Assembly: GCA_035691285.1 (NCBI GenBank)
Contig: DASSJI010000154.1
Coordinates: 1 to 7,072, forward strand
Source: DATFEN01 sp035691285
Lineage (GTDB): Bacteria > Acidobacteriota > Vicinamibacteria > Fen-336
Direction: 5' to 3'
Length of the DNA: 7,072 nucleotides
In this document: piece by piece, positions 6,696 to 7,072 of the stretch
Numbering within the stretch: position 1 is the first letter of the stretch
Layout of the letters: each line of letters starts with the position of its first letter
Notes under the pieces: model-generated
Database searches by the model: none
What the model was told of the DNA's origin: nothing
Seen by the model: the letters and a program-made list of their open reading frames with translations, nothing else
Translations under genes and position numbers: made by a program

Positions 6696-7072
6696 CGCGC
6701 GCGGCCCCGGGCGGCGTCGCCGAGCCAGCGCAGCGGGGCGGTGACGCGCCAGCTCCACGACCGGCGCAGGCAGTCGAGGTCGTGCTGCAGGCGCGCGCGC
6801 TCGGCCTCGAGGGCTGCCGTCCCGTTCCCGTTGCCCTCGGCGCGCAGCTCGCGGAGCCGCTCGGCCATCGCCGCGTCGAGCTGGCCGGCGCGCAGCAGGC
6901 CGGAGACGTCGAAGAGCGGCAGGAGCTGGAGCGCCAGGCCGTTCTCGGGCCAGGCGGCGGCCTCGGGGCCGAAGTCCAGGCGGAAGCCGAACTTCTCGCT
7001 CAGGACGCGGTCGCCGACGCTGCGGCGCGCCTGCACCGCGCGACGCTTCGCCATCACGTGGTCCATCCGGGA
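6692..7072 (-). CDS. C-terminal part of an unrecognised protein with SWRVTAPLR tail (5' partial)
   Basis: The frame is open from the right edge to a TGA at 6692-6694. ATGs at 7066 and 7054 are possible starts, but the codons before 7066 stay open to the edge and no ribosome binding site is seen at 7054, so this is probably the end of a longer protein. Counting from 7066, the fold of residues 1-60 (containing SEKFGFRLDFG) is not recognised. Residues 60-100 are charged and helical with a GNGNGT linker (78-83), probably a short coiled coil, and the end is SWSWRVTAPLRWLG (103-116) plus a basic tail. This ending also closes the glycosyltransferase at the other end of the operon and is something I recall from glycosyltransferases and related proteins in surface-glycan loci. 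A role in glycan synthesis or modification is therefore likely, but the catalytic part is outside the window. The stop overlaps the permease start by four bases. Confidence 0.72.
   Translation of the reverse strand, partial: SRMDHVMAKRRAVQARRSVGDRVLSEKFGFRLDFGPEAAAWPENGLALQLLPLFDVSGLLRAGQLDAAMAERLRELRAEGNGNGTAALEAERARLQHDLDCLRRSWSWRVTAPLRWLGDAARGRAR
6728..6754 (-). repeat. SWRVTAPLR tail-coding repeat, copy B
   Basis: Second copy of the 27-base tail-coding segment, at the C-terminus of the partial gene. It differs from copy A at two bases, both synonymous. Outside the segment the two genes share only a charged helical stretch before it and a basic end after it. Confidence 0.6.

Larger units (their letters stand above)
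1636..7072 (-). other. Surface-glycan export and modification operon (incomplete at its 5' end)
   Basis: Five - strand genes are linked by a 4-base overlap (6692-6695), a 3-base gap (5913-5915), a 3-base gap (5145-5147) and a 4-base overlap (2682-2685). No internal promoter has room outside coding sequence. The order is tailed protein, permease, ATPase, fusion enzyme, glycosyltransferase, which is typical of ABC-transporter-dependent O-antigen or capsule loci. Its promoter lies beyond the right edge. Confidence 0.75.

Noticed and set aside
6696..6758. Longer N-terminus for the permease from the ATG at 6758
   Set aside because: The added residues are Arg-rich and overlap the upstream gene's conserved tail by over 60 bases; the ATGA overlap start at 6695 is more natural.

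Overview
This window is GC-rich throughout and tightly packed with genes. It looks like part of a cell-surface polysaccharide locus (O-antigen, capsule or similar) from a high-GC bacterium. An ABC-2 type glycan exporter next to glycosyltransferase, methyltransferase and deacetylase domains fits a Gram-negative-type envelope, for example myxobacterial, 'Rokubacteria'-like or another high-GC proteobacterial or soil lineage. The taxon cannot be fixed from this sequence alone. I see no rRNA, tRNA, CRISPR array, insertion sequence or origin.

Layout: on the + strand, positions 3-1634 hold the 3' part of a polytopic membrane protein. It has about eight hydrophobic segments and a C-terminal soluble beta-rich domain. 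Its true start lies left of the window. It ends one base from the end of a convergent operon that fills the rest of the window on the - strand. Read in the direction of transcription (right to left), that operon has five genes. First is the 3' end of an unrecognised gene (6692-7072) whose product ends in a SWRVTAPLR tail. Next are an ABC-2 permease, Wzm-like (5916-6695), and its ATPase, Wzt/TagH-like (5148-5912). Then comes an 820-residue protein (2682-5144) that joins a degenerate family 2 glycosyltransferase domain, a SAM-methyltransferase-like domain and a NodB-type polysaccharide deacetylase domain. Last is an intact family 2 glycosyltransferase (1636-2685) that also ends in SWRVTAPLR. Junctions are 4-base overlaps or 3-base gaps, so the genes are probably co-transcribed and translationally coupled. 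No promoter or clear terminator is visible, and no stretch over 10 bases lies outside a gene.

How the genes may work together (inference): cytoplasmic glycosyltransferases build a lipid-linked glycan and the permease/ATPase pair moves it across the inner membrane. The fusion protein may modify or cap the glycan, by methylation and deacetylation. The + strand membrane protein may be a GT-C-like enzyme that decorates the product on the outer face of the membrane. The ATPase lacks the C-terminal glycan-binding domain of classical Wzt, so export may not depend on recognising a modified chain end.

Most worth a second look: the three-domain fusion; its N-terminal glycosyltransferase domain, which lines up without gaps with the first 120 residues of the downstream glycosyltransferase but has lost the metal-binding DxD; the methyltransferase domain without a glycine-rich motif I; and the near-identical tail sequence at the ends of two operon proteins.
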